Notes: generated by a model not told the origin, from the letters alone. A stretch of DNA of 64,000 nt from Ramlibacter tataouinensis (GCF_001580455.1 NZ_CP010951.1:2505001-2569000), one strand, 5' to 3'. Shown: positions 40,237 to 50,118, counted from the stretch's first letter. Numbers and translations are program-made.

Positions 40237-40662
40237 ATGCAAAGCATCAGCAACTGGTTCCTGCGTCTGGCCGTCCTGTACCTGGTGGCCGGCGTGCTTC
40301 TCGGCATCGTGATGGCGGCGAGCCACGACCATCAGATGCATCCGGTGCACGCCCACCTCAACCTCCTGGGTTTCGTGATCATGGGGATGTTCGGCTTCTT
40401 CTATCGCCTGTGGCCAGAAGCCGCGGGCGCGCGCCTGGCCAAGGTGCACTTCTGGGCCTATGTGCCGGCCCACTTCGTGCAGATGGCGGCCCTGTTCGCG
40501 CTGTACCGCGGCATGACGTCGATCGAGCCGCTGCTGGGGCTGGTGTCGATGATCGTGGGCCTCGCCATCGTTCTCTTCGGTTACATCGTGTGGAAGTACA
40601 CCGGCGAAGCCACTCCGGCGCGCGAGCCTGCCGCCACGGTGGGGGGCCTGGCCGCGCGCTGA
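40237..40662 (+). CDS. small heme-copper-oxidase-like integral membrane protein
   Basis: A 141-aa protein with four hydrophobic segments (about 8-28, 38-60, 72-92 and 98-120). The motif HPVHAHLNLLGFVIMG and later AHFVQMAA resemble the histidine-bearing helices of cytochrome oxidase subunit I (cbb3 type), but the protein is far too short to be an oxidase subunit, and other metal ligands are absent. Family annotations in relatives often read 'cytochrome-c oxidase'; that is not strong evidence of function. GGAG precedes the ATG at 40237. It stands alone after the terminator. Confidence 0.7.
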   Translation: MQSISNWFLRLAVLYLVAGVLLGIVMAASHDHQMHPVHAHLNLLGFVIMGMFGFFYRLWPEAAGARLAKVHFWAYVPAHFVQMAALFALYRGMTSIEPLLGLVSMIVGLAIVLFGYIVWKYTGEATPAREPAATVGGLAAR

Positions 40663-40691
40663 GCTCCATCGGCGCACGCTAGGATGCGCCG

Positions 40692-41357
40692 ATGATGAAA
40701 TTCGATGCGATCCTGTTCGATTGCGACGGCGTGCTCGTCGACAGCGAGCCGATCACCAACGGCGTGCTGCGCGACATGCTCGAAGAACTGGGCTGGACGC
40801 TCAGCCTCGAGGAGTGCATGCGCATCTTCGTGGGCAAGGCGATCAAGGATGAGGCCGCGCTGATCGAGGCGCACACCGGGCAGCCGCTGACCGAGGACTG
40901 GATCGGGCGCTTTCGCGCGCGCCGCAATGCCCGCCTGGACCTGGAGGTGCAGGCGGTGCGCGGCGCCGTCGATGCGGTCGCCGCGCTGCATCGACGGCTG
41001 GCGGGTCGCATTGCCTGCGCCTCCGGTGCCGACCGGCCGAAGGTCGAATTGCAGCTACGGCGCTGCAGTTTGATGCCCTATTTCGACGGGCGCGTCTTCA
41101 GCGGGCACGACCTGCCGCGCTCCAAGCCGGCACCGGATGTGTACCTGGCCGCCGCCGATGCCGTGGCGGTGCCGCCGCAGCGTTGCCTGGTGGTGGAAGA
41201 CACGGTGACCGGCGTGACGGCGGGCGTCGCCGCCGGCGCCACGGTGTGGGGCTACAGCCCGCCGGAAGCAGGGCACGACGCGCCCGCGGCGCTGCGCCGC
41301 GCCGGCGCTGCGGCCATCTTCACGCGAATGGAAGACCTGCCGGCGCTGGTCGGCTGA
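40692..41357 (+). CDS. HAD-superfamily hydrolase (phosphoglycolate phosphatase-like)
   Basis: A 221-aa HAD-IA protein. Motif I FDCDGVLVDSEP (nucleophile Asp and acid Asp), motif II ACASGADRPK, motif III Lys in SKPAPDVYL and motif IV VVEDTVTGV are intact. It resembles YieH/beta-phosphoglucomutase-like enzymes that dephosphorylate sugar phosphates; exact substrate unknown. The ATG at 40692 is directly before the motif, with a second ATG next to it. It is convergent with fpr. Confidence 0.88.
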   Translation: MMKFDAILFDCDGVLVDSEPITNGVLRDMLEELGWTLSLEECMRIFVGKAIKDEAALIEAHTGQPLTEDWIGRFRARRNARLDLEVQAVRGAVDAVAALHRRLAGRIACASGADRPKVELQLRRCSLMPYFDGRVFSGHDLPRSKPAPDVYLAAADAVAVPPQRCLVVEDTVTGVTAGVAAGATVWGYSPPEAGHDAPAALRRAGAAAIFTRMEDLPALVG

Positions 41358-41362
41358 GCTTT

Positions 41363-41381
41363 GCGGCGCCGGCCGCGCCGC
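41363..41381. terminator. hairpin between convergent genes
   Basis: GCGGCGC/GCGCCGC (7-bp stem, 5-nt loop) lies between the HAD gene stop and the fpr stop. It lacks a T-run, so it is at best a Rho-assisted or bidirectional stop signal. Confidence 0.4.
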
Positions 41382-41382
41382 G

Positions 41383-42156
41383 TCACTGCTCGGCAAAGGC
41401 GCGCTCGATCACGAAATCGCCGGGGCGCGAGGTGTTGCCCTCGTTGAAGCCGCGCGTTTCGAGCATGTGCTTGAGGTCCTTGAGCATCGACGGGCTGCCG
41501 CAGATCATCACGCGGTCTTCGCTCGGGTCGAGAGGACGCATCCCCATGTCCCCGAACATCTTGCCCGACTCGATCAGGTCGGTGACGCGCCCCATGTTCT
41601 TGTACTGCTCGCGCGTGACCGTCGGGTAGTAGCGCAGCTGGCTGGTGACCATCTCGCCGAGGAATTCGTGCGCCGGCAGGTGCTCCACCAGCATGTCGTG
41701 GTAGGCCAGTTCGTCCTTCTGTCGCACGCCGTGCACGAGGATGATCTGCTCGAACTTGTTGTAGGTGTCCGGGTCGCGCACGATGCTCATGAAGGGCGCC
41801 AGTCCGGTGCCGGTGGACAGCAGGAACAGGCGCTTGCCGGGCAGCAGGTAGTCGACCAGCAGCGTGCCGGTCGGCTTGCGGCCGACGATGATGCTGTCGC
41901 CTACCTGGATATGCTGCAGCCGCGAGGTCAGGGGTCCCTCGGGCACCTTGATGCTGAGGAACTCCAGGTGGTCCTCGTAGTTGGCACTGACGATGCTGTA
42001 GGCGCGCAGCAGGGGCTTGCCGTTCACGCGCAAGCCGATCATCGTGAAATGACCGTTGGAGAAGCGCAGCGACGAATCGCGCGTCGTCTTGAAAGTGAAC
42101 AGGCGGTCGGTCCAATGATGAACGGAGAGGACCTTCTCCTCGTTGAATGCACTCAT
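41383..42156 (-). CDS. fpr: ferredoxin--NADP reductase
   Basis: A 257-aa FAD enzyme that moves electrons between NADPH and ferredoxin or flavodoxin. The FAD segment RAYSIVSAN, the pyrophosphate loop GTGLAPFMSIVRD and the NADP part VHGVRQKDEL and MICGSPSMLKDLKHMLETRG are present. The C-terminus ends ERAFAEQ, as in the bacterial subclass I type. The ATG at 42156 matches the family N-terminus. Downstream of it lies the HAD gene on the other strand; upstream is the end of the RTX gene. Confidence 0.94.
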   Translation of the reverse strand: MSAFNEEKVLSVHHWTDRLFTFKTTRDSSLRFSNGHFTMIGLRVNGKPLLRAYSIVSANYEDHLEFLSIKVPEGPLTSRLQHIQVGDSIIVGRKPTGTLLVDYLLPGKRLFLLSTGTGLAPFMSIVRDPDTYNKFEQIILVHGVRQKDELAYHDMLVEHLPAHEFLGEMVTSQLRYYPTVTREQYKNMGRVTDLIESGKMFGDMGMRPLDPSEDRVMICGSPSMLKDLKHMLETRGFNEGNTSRPGDFVIERAFAEQ

Positions 42157-42272
42157 GGATTGGGGCGTTGTCAGCCGTAATTATCGCAAGGCCTGAAAAA
42201 GGCCTCGGCGGGCGGGCTGATCGGGCGGCCAGCGGCGATCCCAGCTGCCCGCGGCAGAACCCCGGACGGGCC

Positions 42273-45200
42273 TCAGAAGACCAGAAAATCGGTGTGGTCG
42301 AACGCGCCGACCACGGTCACGGTCGCGAACTGGGTGCGGTTGGCGGAACTGCCGCCGTCGGCATCGTAGTAAAGCCTGCCGTCGGCGCTGTCGTAGATGA
42401 TGTTCACGCCGGCGCCCACGCTGGCGCTGGCGCTGACCGCCGCGAAGTCGCCGGCGGCCAGCGGACCGCCGCTGCCGATGCCGCCGAAGATCGCGCTCGA
42501 CAGCGAGATCCTGTCGGCGCTTCCATCGAAGTCCGCCACTGTGTCGACGTTGCTCGCAGCGTCCAGCGCCGTGTTGAACACGAAGACATCCGCGCCGTCG
42601 CCGCCTTCCAGGCGATCGTTGCCCGCGCCGCCCACCAGCAGGTCGTTCCCGCCGCCGCCCTGGATGGTGTCCGCGCCGCCGTTGCCGAACAGCATGTCGT
42701 TGCCGTTGCCGCCGCCGCCGGTCAGCGTCTGGCCTGCCAGCGATGAGGCGATCACATCTTCCTGGCCGGTGCCGGTCTGGTCCGCGCCGATCCTGTAGGC
42801 GGCCGTGCCGATGGTGTAGCCCGCGTAGACACCGCCCTGGGCGAACGAGATGGCTTTGATCGCACCCGAGCCATAGTGGCTCTTCACGGTGATCTCGGTC
42901 GCGCCGGCCTTGATGAGCAGGTCGGAGCCGACCTGCTCGAAATTCAGCACGGCGATGGCCTGGCTGTTTGCCGGTGCGGTGGTCGCGATCCGGATCTCGT
43001 TGTTGCCGCCCGAGTCGACGATGATGTCCTTGCCATCGGCCAGGCCGAACATGTAGACGGTGTTGCTGCGCGGGCTCACCAGGATGTCATTGCCCGCCGT
43101 GCTGTTGATAGTGCCGTCATTGTCCTGGCTCACCGTCACTAGCGTTGCCGCGCCCGCGCTCGTGCCGTCGGTGGGCGTGTAGCTGAAGGTGCCGCCGGAC
43201 GGCGCCAGGTCGACGATGGTCAGCGTTCCATTGCTGCCGCTGCCGCCGGCGTGCACCACGGTCACCCCGGTGGCGTCGCTCACACTGGAGATGTCCAGCG
43301 TGCCACCGCCTGTCAGCGTGTCGTTGGCCAGCAGGGCCGACTCGGGCACGACAAAGGGGTTGCCGCTGCCCAAGCCGGCGTTGGTGATGATGTTGTCCGC
43401 ACCGCCGATCGGTCCATCGTTGACGCCGTTGATGGTGACGGTGACGGTCCGGCTCACCGTCCCGCCCTTGCCATCGGAAATCGTCACGGTGAAGGACTCG
43501 CTGACGCTCTGGCCGCTGTTGAGCGCCTGCACGGCCGCATTCGCCACGGTGTAGGTCCAGGTGACGGTGCCGTCACCCGCGCCCGTCGCGATATCGGTGA
43601 CCAAGGCCGTGAGCGTGCCGCCCCACAGGTTGCCGGCGACCGGCGCCACGGTCGGCGTGTGCGAATCGGTGAGATCGACATCGTCGAAGGTGATAGTGCC
43701 GCTCGTGCTCAGCGTGGTCGGCGAAGCGTCTTCGGTGACGGAACCGGTCACGGTGGCTGCGCTGATCGTGGCAGCGTCGTTGGTGCCGGTGAGGGTGACG
43801 GTGATGGTGCGCGAAACCGTGCCGCCGTTGCCGTCGCTGATCGAGAAGGTGAAGGTCTCGAGCTTGGTCTGGTCCTTGGCCAGGTACTCGACGGCGCTGG
43901 CGGCGACGCTGTAGTTCCAGGTCACGACACCACCGGTGCCGGTGGATGTGGTGTCGGTCGTGACCTGCGCGGTGAGCGAGCCCAGCGCGCCGGCCGAAGG
44001 GGTGACGGCCGAGACGCTGTGCACGTCGGTGAGGTCGGCGTCGGAGAAATCGATGGTGCCCGAGTCGGTGAGCTGGCCGGCGGCGGTGCCCATCTCGGTG
44101 ACCCCGCCGGTGACATCGGTGGCGGCGACCACCGGCCCGTCGTTGGTGCCGGTGAGGGTGACGGTGACCGTGCGCGAAACGCTGCCGCCGTTGCCATCGC
44201 CGATCGAGAAGGTGAACGTCTCGGTATTGGTCTGGTCCTTGGCCAAGTACTCCAGGGCGCTGGCGGCGACGCTGTAGTTCCAGGTGAGCACGCCGCCGGT
44301 GCCGGTGTTCGTGGTGTCGGTGGTGACCTGCGCGGTGAGCGCGCCCAGCGCGCCAGCCGAGGGCGTGACGGCCGAGACGGTGTGCACGTCGGCGAGGTCG
44401 ACATCGGAGAAGTCGATGGTGCCCGAGTCGGAGAGCGAGCCGGCGGCAGTCACCATCTCGGTGACGCCGCCGGTCACGTCGGTGGCAGCGACCACCGGCC
44501 CGTCGTTGGTGCCGGTAAGCGTGACGGTGACGGTGCGGGTGACGATCCCGCCGTTGCCGTCGCTGAGGTCGAAGCTGAAGGTCTCGATCTTGGTCTGGTT
44601 CTTGGCCAGGTACTCCACGGCGGCCGCGGCGACGCTGTAGTTCCAGGTGACGACACCACCGGTGCCGGTGGATGTGGTGTCGGTGGTGACTTGCGCAGTG
44701 AGCGTGCCCAGCGCACCAGCCGAGGGCGTGACGGCCGAGACGGTGTGCACGTCGGTGAGGTCGACATCGGAGAAGTCGATGGTGCCCGAGTCGGTGAGCG
44801 AGCCGGCAGCGGTACCCATCTCGGTGACGCCGCCGGTGACGTCGGTGGACGCGACCACCGGCCCGTCGTTGGTGCCGGTGAGCGTGACGGTGACGGTGCG
44901 CGAAACGCTGCCGCCATTGCCGTCGCTAAGGCTGAAAGTGAAGCTCTCGAGCTTGGTCTGGTCCTTGGCCAAGTATTCGAGGGCGCTGGCGGCGACGCTG
45001 TAGTTCCAGGTCACGACACCACTGGTGCCGGTGGAGGTGGTGTCGGTGGTGACCTGAGCGGTGAGCGTGCCCAGCGCGCCGGCCGAAGGCGTGACGGCCG
45101 AGACGGTGTGCACGTCGGCGAGGTCGACGTCCGAGAAGTCGATGGTGCCCGAGTCGGTGAGCGAACCGGCAGCAGTGCCCATCTCGGTGACGCCACCGGT

Positions 45201-47444
45201 GACGTCGGTGGACGCGACCACCGGCCCGTCGTTGGTGCCGGTGAGGGTGACGGTGACGGTGCGCGAAACCGTGCCACCGTTGCCGTCGCTGATCGAGAAG
45301 GTGAAGGTCTCGAGCTTGGTCTGGTCCTTGGCCAAGTATTCGAGGGCGCTGGCGGCGACGCTGTAATTCCAGGTCACGACACCACCGGTGCCGGTGGATG
45401 TGGTGTCGGTCGTGACCTGCGCGGTGAGCGAGCCCAGCGCGCCGGCCGAGGGCGTGACGGCCGAGACGGTGTGCACGTCGATGAGGTCGACGTCCGAGAA
45501 ACCGATGGTGCCCGAGTCGGTGAGCGAACCGGCGGCGGTACCCATCTCGGTGACGCCGCCGGTGACATCGGTGGACGCGACCACCGGCCCGTCGTTGGTG
45601 CCGGTGAGGGTGACGGTGACCGTGCGCGAAACGCTGCCGCCGTTGCCATCGCTGAGGCTGAAAGTGAAACTCTCGAGCTTGGTCTGGTCCTTGGCCAGGT
45701 ACTCCAGGGCGCTGGCGGCGACGCTGTAGTTCCAGGTCACGACGCCACCGGTGCCGGTGGATGTGGTGTCGGTGGTGACCTGAGCGGTGAGCGCGCCCAG
45801 CGCGCCGGCCGAGGGCGTGACGGCCGAGACGGTGTGCACGTCGATGAGGTCGACGTCGGAGAAACCGATGGTGCCCGAGTCGGTGAGCGAACCGGCAGCG
45901 GTGCCCATCTCGGTGACGCCGCCGGTGACATCGGTGGCGGCGACCACCGGGCCGTCGTTGGTGCCGGTGAGCGTGACGGTGACCGTGCGCGAAACCGTGC
46001 CGCCGTTGCCATCGCTGATCGAGAAGGTGAAGGTCTCGGTCTTGGTCTGGTCCTTGGCCAGGTACTCCAGCGCGATGGCGGCGACGCTGTAGTTCCAGGT
46101 CACGACACCGCCGGTGCCGGTAGTGTCGTTGGTGTCGGTCGTGACTTGCGCCGTGAGCGAGCCCAGGGCGCCGGCCGAAGGCGTGACGGCCGAGACGGTG
46201 TGCACGTCAGCCAGATCGACGTCGGAGAAATCGATGGTGCCCGAGTCGGTGAGCGAGCCGGCGGCGGTGCCCATCTCGGTGACGCCGCCGGTGACATCGG
46301 TGGACGCGACTACCGGGCCGTCGTTGGTGCCGGTGAGGGTGACGGTGACCGTGCGCGAGACGCTGCCGCCATTGCCATCGCTCAGGCTGAAAGTGAAGCT
46401 CTCGAGCTTGGTCTGGTCCTTGGCCAGGAACTCCAGCGCGCTGGCGGCGACGCTGTAGTTCCAGGTCACGACACCACCGCTGCCGTTGTTGGTGGTGTCG
46501 GTCGTGACCTGCGCGGTGAGCGTGCCCAAGGCGCCGGCCGAAGGCGTGACGGCCGAAACCGTGTGCACGTCGGCCAGGTCGACGTCGGAGAAGTCGATGG
46601 TGCCCGAATCGGTGAGCGAGCCGGCGGCGGTGCCCAGCTCGGTGACGCCGCCGGTGACATCGGTGGCAGCGACCACCGGGCCATCATTGGACCCGGTCAT
46701 GGTCACGCTGACCGTGGCGACCGAGGTGTCGCCATTCGCATCGGTGACGCGGTAGCTGAAGGTGTCGACCGCGGTCTGGCCGGCGGCCAGGTACTGGTAG
46801 TAGGTCGTATCGGGCTGGTACTTGAAGTACCAGGTCGACGCGTTGGCGGCATTGGGCTTCACCAATGTCACCGTGCCATGATGCGGCCCCGAATCTAGGG
46901 CGAGATCCTTGACCAGGTCCGGCACGCTGTCGTTGGTCAGCACGTAGATCGTGACGCAAGGTCCATCCTCGCTGGCCGCCGCCATGTCATTGGCCGCGGC
47001 GACCAGCGCATTGGCCGGGTCGAGGGCCACGCCGTCGACCTTCACCTCTAGCCGCTCCATCATCTGCAGGGTCAGCGTCGACGAGCCGAAACGGAAGGTG
47101 AAGTCGCTGGCCAGCGCGTTCGACACCTGGCCGGTGACGGTGTTGGTGACCTTCACCAGGTGCGCCAGGTATTGGGCGATCTGCTGCTGGGTGCTGGCCT
47201 CCATCCACTGCGCCCGCGTGAACTCGATCAGCACCGTGTCGATGTCCGAGCCGCCGGTGTAGACGTCCTGCGTGCCCGCGCTGCCCTGGGTGACGTTGTA
47301 GATGAACAGGTCGCGGCCGGCGTCTCCCTTGAGCGTGTCACTGCCGGCGCCGCCGACCAAGGTGTCGTCGCCCGCCCCCGCGTTGATCTTGTCGCCGCCT
47401 GCGCTCGCGACGAGCGAGTCGGATCCCGAAGTGCCGTTCGCCAT
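42273..47444 (-). CDS. giant RTX/VCBS-repeat protein, probable type I secretion adhesin
   Basis: A 1723-aa protein. The first 45 residues hold calcium-binding RTX nonapeptides (GGAGSDTLKGDAGRD). After about 190 further residues come eight nearly identical 121-aa VCBS/cadherin-like units (each TNDGPVV to VTVTLTG, about 43783-46690 on DNA), then a ninth divergent unit (TNDAATISAATVTGSVTED). C-terminal RTX motifs follow (GNDLLVGGAGNDRLEGGDGA), and the ending DHTDFLVF is typical of a type I secretion signal. No Sec signal is present, so export by a T1SS is expected; none is in the window. The ATG at 47444 has AGGGAAGAG upstream. Probable role: surface adhesion or biofilm. Confidence 0.9.
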   Translation of the reverse strand: MANGTSGSDSLVASAGGDKINAGAGDDTLVGGAGSDTLKGDAGRDLFIYNVTQGSAGTQDVYTGGSDIDTVLIEFTRAQWMEASTQQQIAQYLAHLVKVTNTVTGQVSNALASDFTFRFGSSTLTLQMMERLEVKVDGVALDPANALVAAANDMAAASEDGPCVTIYVLTNDSVPDLVKDLALDSGPHHGTVTLVKPNAANASTWYFKYQPDTTYYQYLAAGQTAVDTFSYRVTDANGDTSVATVSVTMTGSNDGPVVAATDVTGGVTELGTAAGSLTDSGTIDFSDVDLADVHTVSAVTPSAGALGTLTAQVTTDTTNNGSGGVVTWNYSVAASALEFLAKDQTKLESFTFSLSDGNGGSVSRTVTVTLTGTNDGPVVASTDVTGGVTEMGTAAGSLTDSGTIDFSDVDLADVHTVSAVTPSAGALGSLTAQVTTDTNDTTGTGGVVTWNYSVAAIALEYLAKDQTKTETFTFSISDGNGGTVSRTVTVTLTGTNDGPVVAATDVTGGVTEMGTAAGSLTDSGTIGFSDVDLIDVHTVSAVTPSAGALGALTAQVTTDTTSTGTGGVVTWNYSVAASALEYLAKDQTKLESFTFSLSDGNGGSVSRTVTVTLTGTNDGPVVASTDVTGGVTEMGTAAGSLTDSGTIGFSDVDLIDVHTVSAVTPSAGALGSLTAQVTTDTTSTGTGGVVTWNYSVAASALEYLAKDQTKLETFTFSISDGNGGTVSRTVTVTLTGTNDGPVVASTDVTGGVTEMGTAAGSLTDSGTIDFSDVDLADVHTVSAVTPSAGALGTLTAQVTTDTTSTGTSGVVTWNYSVAASALEYLAKDQTKLESFTFSLSDGNGGSVSRTVTVTLTGTNDGPVVASTDVTGGVTEMGTAAGSLTDSGTIDFSDVDLTDVHTVSAVTPSAGALGTLTAQVTTDTTSTGTGGVVTWNYSVAAAAVEYLAKNQTKIETFSFDLSDGNGGIVTRTVTVTLTGTNDGPVVAATDVTGGVTEMVTAAGSLSDSGTIDFSDVDLADVHTVSAVTPSAGALGALTAQVTTDTTNTGTGGVLTWNYSVAASALEYLAKDQTNTETFTFSIGDGNGGSVSRTVTVTLTGTNDGPVVAATDVTGGVTEMGTAAGQLTDSGTIDFSDADLTDVHSVSAVTPSAGALGSLTAQVTTDTTSTGTGGVVTWNYSVAASAVEYLAKDQTKLETFTFSISDGNGGTVSRTITVTLTGTNDAATISAATVTGSVTEDASPTTLSTSGTITFDDVDLTDSHTPTVAPVAGNLWGGTLTALVTDIATGAGDGTVTWTYTVANAAVQALNSGQSVSESFTVTISDGKGGTVSRTVTVTINGVNDGPIGGADNIITNAGLGSGNPFVVPESALLANDTLTGGGTLDISSVSDATGVTVVHAGGSGSNGTLTIVDLAPSGGTFSYTPTDGTSAGAATLVTVSQDNDGTINSTAGNDILVSPRSNTVYMFGLADGKDIIVDSGGNNEIRIATTAPANSQAIAVLNFEQVGSDLLIKAGATEITVKSHYGSGAIKAISFAQGGVYAGYTIGTAAYRIGADQTGTGQEDVIASSLAGQTLTGGGGNGNDMLFGNGGADTIQGGGGNDLLVGGAGNDRLEGGDGADVFVFNTALDAASNVDTVADFDGSADRISLSSAIFGGIGSGGPLAAGDFAAVSASASVGAGVNIIYDSADGRLYYDADGGSSANRTQFATVTVVGAFDHTDFLVF
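43783..46690 (-). repeat. tandem array of eight 363-bp repeats
   Basis: The block with cccgtcgttggtgccggtga recurs at 44134, 44497, 44860, 45223, 45586, 45949 and (with small changes) 46315 and 46678: period 363 nt, once 366. Near-identity at DNA level shows recent duplication or gene conversion. It encodes VCBS units 1-8 of the RTX protein. Confidence 0.93.
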
Positions 47445-47658
47445 GTCTCTTCCCTGTTGTGCCAGCCACACGGCCGGTCGAGCTTCATTAGCGCTGTCGC
47501 GTGGCGCGGGCGCATGAGCGCGATGTCACTGCTGGGGCAGGAGTTGCATGGGAGACCGAGGTGAGGTTTGTCCTGCCCCGGGGCGAGACACTTTCAAGGC
47601 AGGGCTTTCATAATGGAACACATTGCGCAATTTCGACACAAACCTCCTCTTCCGGACC

Positions 47659-48144
47659 ATGACCATCGATCGCTTGGCATCACGTGCGCACCAGCTTCTC
47701 GCGACCACCGTGCTGGTGGTGCTGGCGGCCTGCGACCGGGCGCCCGCGCCGGATCCGCTGCGCCTGCAGCCCGCCGACGCCGCGGTGGTGGCCGCGGGCC
47801 GCAAGGTGTACGAGGCGCATTGCGCCGCCTGCCATGGCATGCAGTTGCAAGGACAGCCCAACTGGCGCGAGCGCGACAGCAACGGCCGCCTGCCGGCGCC
47901 GCCGCATGACGCCAGCGGCCACACCTGGCATCACACCGATGAGGTTCTGTTCCGCATCACCAAGATGGGCGTGGCAAAAGCAGCCAACCTGAAGGATTAC
48001 GACTCGGGCATGCCGGCCTACGACGGCGTCCTCACCGACGCGCAGATCGTCGCCGCGCTGTCCTTCATCAAGTCGCAGTGGCCGCCGGAAATCCGCCGCC
48101 GCCACGACGAGCTGAACGAGGCCCAGAAGAAGCGCGCGGATTGA
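47659..48144 (+). CDS. c-type cytochrome lipoprotein
   Basis: A 161-aa protein (from ATG 47659) with a lipoprotein signal ending LVVLAACD (Cys25). A single heme site CAACH (Cys55, Cys58, His59) follows, with a probable distal Met in SGMPAYDG. Small monohaem cytochrome domain of class I; electron partner unknown. The start is not certain: an in-frame ATG at 47623 also exists, and neither has a good ribosome site. It is divergent from the RTX gene. The tail (PPEIRRRHDELNEAQKKRAD) is charged. Confidence 0.85.
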   Translation: MTIDRLASRAHQLLATTVLVVLAACDRAPAPDPLRLQPADAAVVAAGRKVYEAHCAACHGMQLQGQPNWRERDSNGRLPAPPHDASGHTWHHTDEVLFRITKMGVAKAANLKDYDSGMPAYDGVLTDAQIVAALSFIKSQWPPEIRRRHDELNEAQKKRAD

Positions 48145-48163
48145 TCCGCACCTGAGCCGCGTG

Positions 48164-48847
<684 letters not shown>

Positions 48848-48960
48848 AGCCGAAACTTGAATCGCGTCGAACCATCAAGCATAGTGCGATGGAGCCATTG
48901 CCTGTGCTCCAGTTCGGGCACAGGATCAGCCATGGGCTCGAGGCAGCCAGGGAGACCGCG

Positions 48961-49833
48961 ATGATGAATTCCGTGCTTCGCGTCGCCACGATTTCCGCGA
49001 TTGCGCTGTGGGTGGCCGTGGCGCCGGCGCAGACCAGCCGCAATACGGCCAACCGCGATACGGCCAACCGCGACGCCGCCAAAACCGACGCCGCCAAAGT
49101 CGATACCGCGCGCGACTACCGGCTCGGCCCCGGCGACTCGATCCGGGTGCAGGTCTTCCAGAACCCTGACCTCACGCTGGAATCGCGCGTCTCCGAAAGC
49201 GGCATCATCAACTACCCGCTGGTGGGGCGCGTGAACATCGGCGGGCTCACCTTGCCGGAGGCCGAAGCGCGCATCGCGCAGGCCCTGCGCAAGAACAACA
49301 TCCTCAAGTCGCCGCAGGTCAACGTCAATTTGCTGCAGGTGCGCGGCAACCAGGTGTCCGTGCTCGGCCAGGTGCAAAAGCCCGGCCGCTTTCCGCTGGA
49401 GACCACCAACATGCGCGTGAGCGACGTGCTCGCGGCCGCAGGCGGCGTCGCATCCACCGGCGACGACGTGCTGGTGATCACCGGCACCCGCAACCGCAAG
49501 CCCTTCCGCAAGTCGGTGGACATCCCGGCCCTGCTTGCGGGCAAGTCCGGCGAAGACATCGTGCTGGCCTCCGGCGACACGCTGTTCGTCGGCAAGGCGC
49601 CGGTCTTCTACATCTACGGCGAAGCGCAACGGCCCGGCCCCTATCGTGTCGAGCGCGGCATGACGGTGATGCAGGCGATCGCGGCCGGCGGCGGGATCAC
49701 CTCACGGGGCAGCCAGAAGCGCCTGCAGCTCACGCGCACCGATGCCGAGGGCAAGATGGTGCAGCTCACACCCGGGCTGACCGATCCGATCCAGCCCGGC
49801 GACGTGCTGTTCGTGCGCGAAAGCATCTTCTAG
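48961..49833 (+). CDS. Wza/EpsE-like polysaccharide export protein
   Basis: A 290-aa periplasmic/outer-membrane protein. Signal peptide residues 1-24 (AIALWVAVAPAQ). It has a poly_export domain (YRLGPGDSIRVQVFQNPDLT) and two SLBB domains (VSVLGQVQKPGRFPLETTNM and FYIYGEAQRPGPYRVERGMT). These form the outer membrane channel for capsule or EPS. No lipobox Cys is seen, unlike Wza. No other EPS genes lie next to it. The ATG at 48961 has GGGAGA upstream. An imperfect 15-bp tandem repeat (TANRD units, about 49040-49075) follows the signal peptide. Confidence 0.88.
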   Translation: MMNSVLRVATISAIALWVAVAPAQTSRNTANRDTANRDAAKTDAAKVDTARDYRLGPGDSIRVQVFQNPDLTLESRVSESGIINYPLVGRVNIGGLTLPEAEARIAQALRKNNILKSPQVNVNLLQVRGNQVSVLGQVQKPGRFPLETTNMRVSDVLAAAGGVASTGDDVLVITGTRNRKPFRKSVDIPALLAGKSGEDIVLASGDTLFVGKAPVFYIYGEAQRPGPYRVERGMTVMQAIAAGGGITSRGSQKRLQLTRTDAEGKMVQLTPGLTDPIQPGDVLFVRESIF

Positions 49834-49859
49834 CCGGCGCCGGCAACGTCAGCGCCGGC
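49833..49859. terminator. hairpin between convergent genes
   Basis: GCCGGCGC/GCGCCGGC (8-bp stem, 11-nt loop) overlaps the stops of the export gene and the DUF1232 gene. No T-run. It may act in both directions. Confidence 0.4.
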
Positions 49860-50118
49860 CGGCGGTGGCCTGCGCCAGCTCCGGTGGCAAGCGCTTGAGC
49901 AGCCAGCGGATCGCCAGCGGCACCAGCACCAGGTCATCGACGACGCCCACCACCGGCAGCACGTCCGGCAGCAGGTCGACCGGTGACAGCACGTACAGCA
50001 CGATCAGCGCGGCGCCGAGCTTGAGCCACCCTGGCGCCGCGGGATGCCGCAGCGCCCACCACAGCTGCCGCGCGTCGCCGCGCACCAGGCTCCACAGCAG
50101 GGACAGTCGTTTCCACAT
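49849..50118 (-). CDS. DUF1232 (YkvA) membrane protein
   Basis: An 89-aa protein. The family motif YVLSPVDLLPDVLPVVGVVD, DDLVLVP is complete, with a hydrophobic segment at about 34-50 and another around 60-70. It is a small inner membrane protein of unknown function. The ATG at 50118 is the only suitable start. Convergent with the export gene. Confidence 0.85.
   Translation of the reverse strand: MWKRLSLLWSLVRGDARQLWWALRHPAAPGWLKLGAALIVLYVLSPVDLLPDVLPVVGVVDDLVLVPLAIRWLLKRLPPELAQATAGRR

Noticed and set aside
40237..40662. Cytochrome oxidase subunit I
   Set aside because: Only one histidine-rich helix is similar; length is about a quarter of a real subunit and copper and heme ligands are missing.
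42189..42205. AGGCCT/AGGCCT inverted repeat between fpr and the RTX gene
   Set aside because: It may be the RTX terminator on the minus strand, but the T-run lies in the loop and not after the stem, so I did not call it.
43251..46898. 1215-codon open frame on the plus strand, antisense to the VCBS repeats
   Set aside because: The translation is a Gly/Asp/Arg/Val-rich repeat without a plausible fold, and it only follows the high GC and the repeats of the true gene on the other strand. The minus frame has known domains and a ribosome site.
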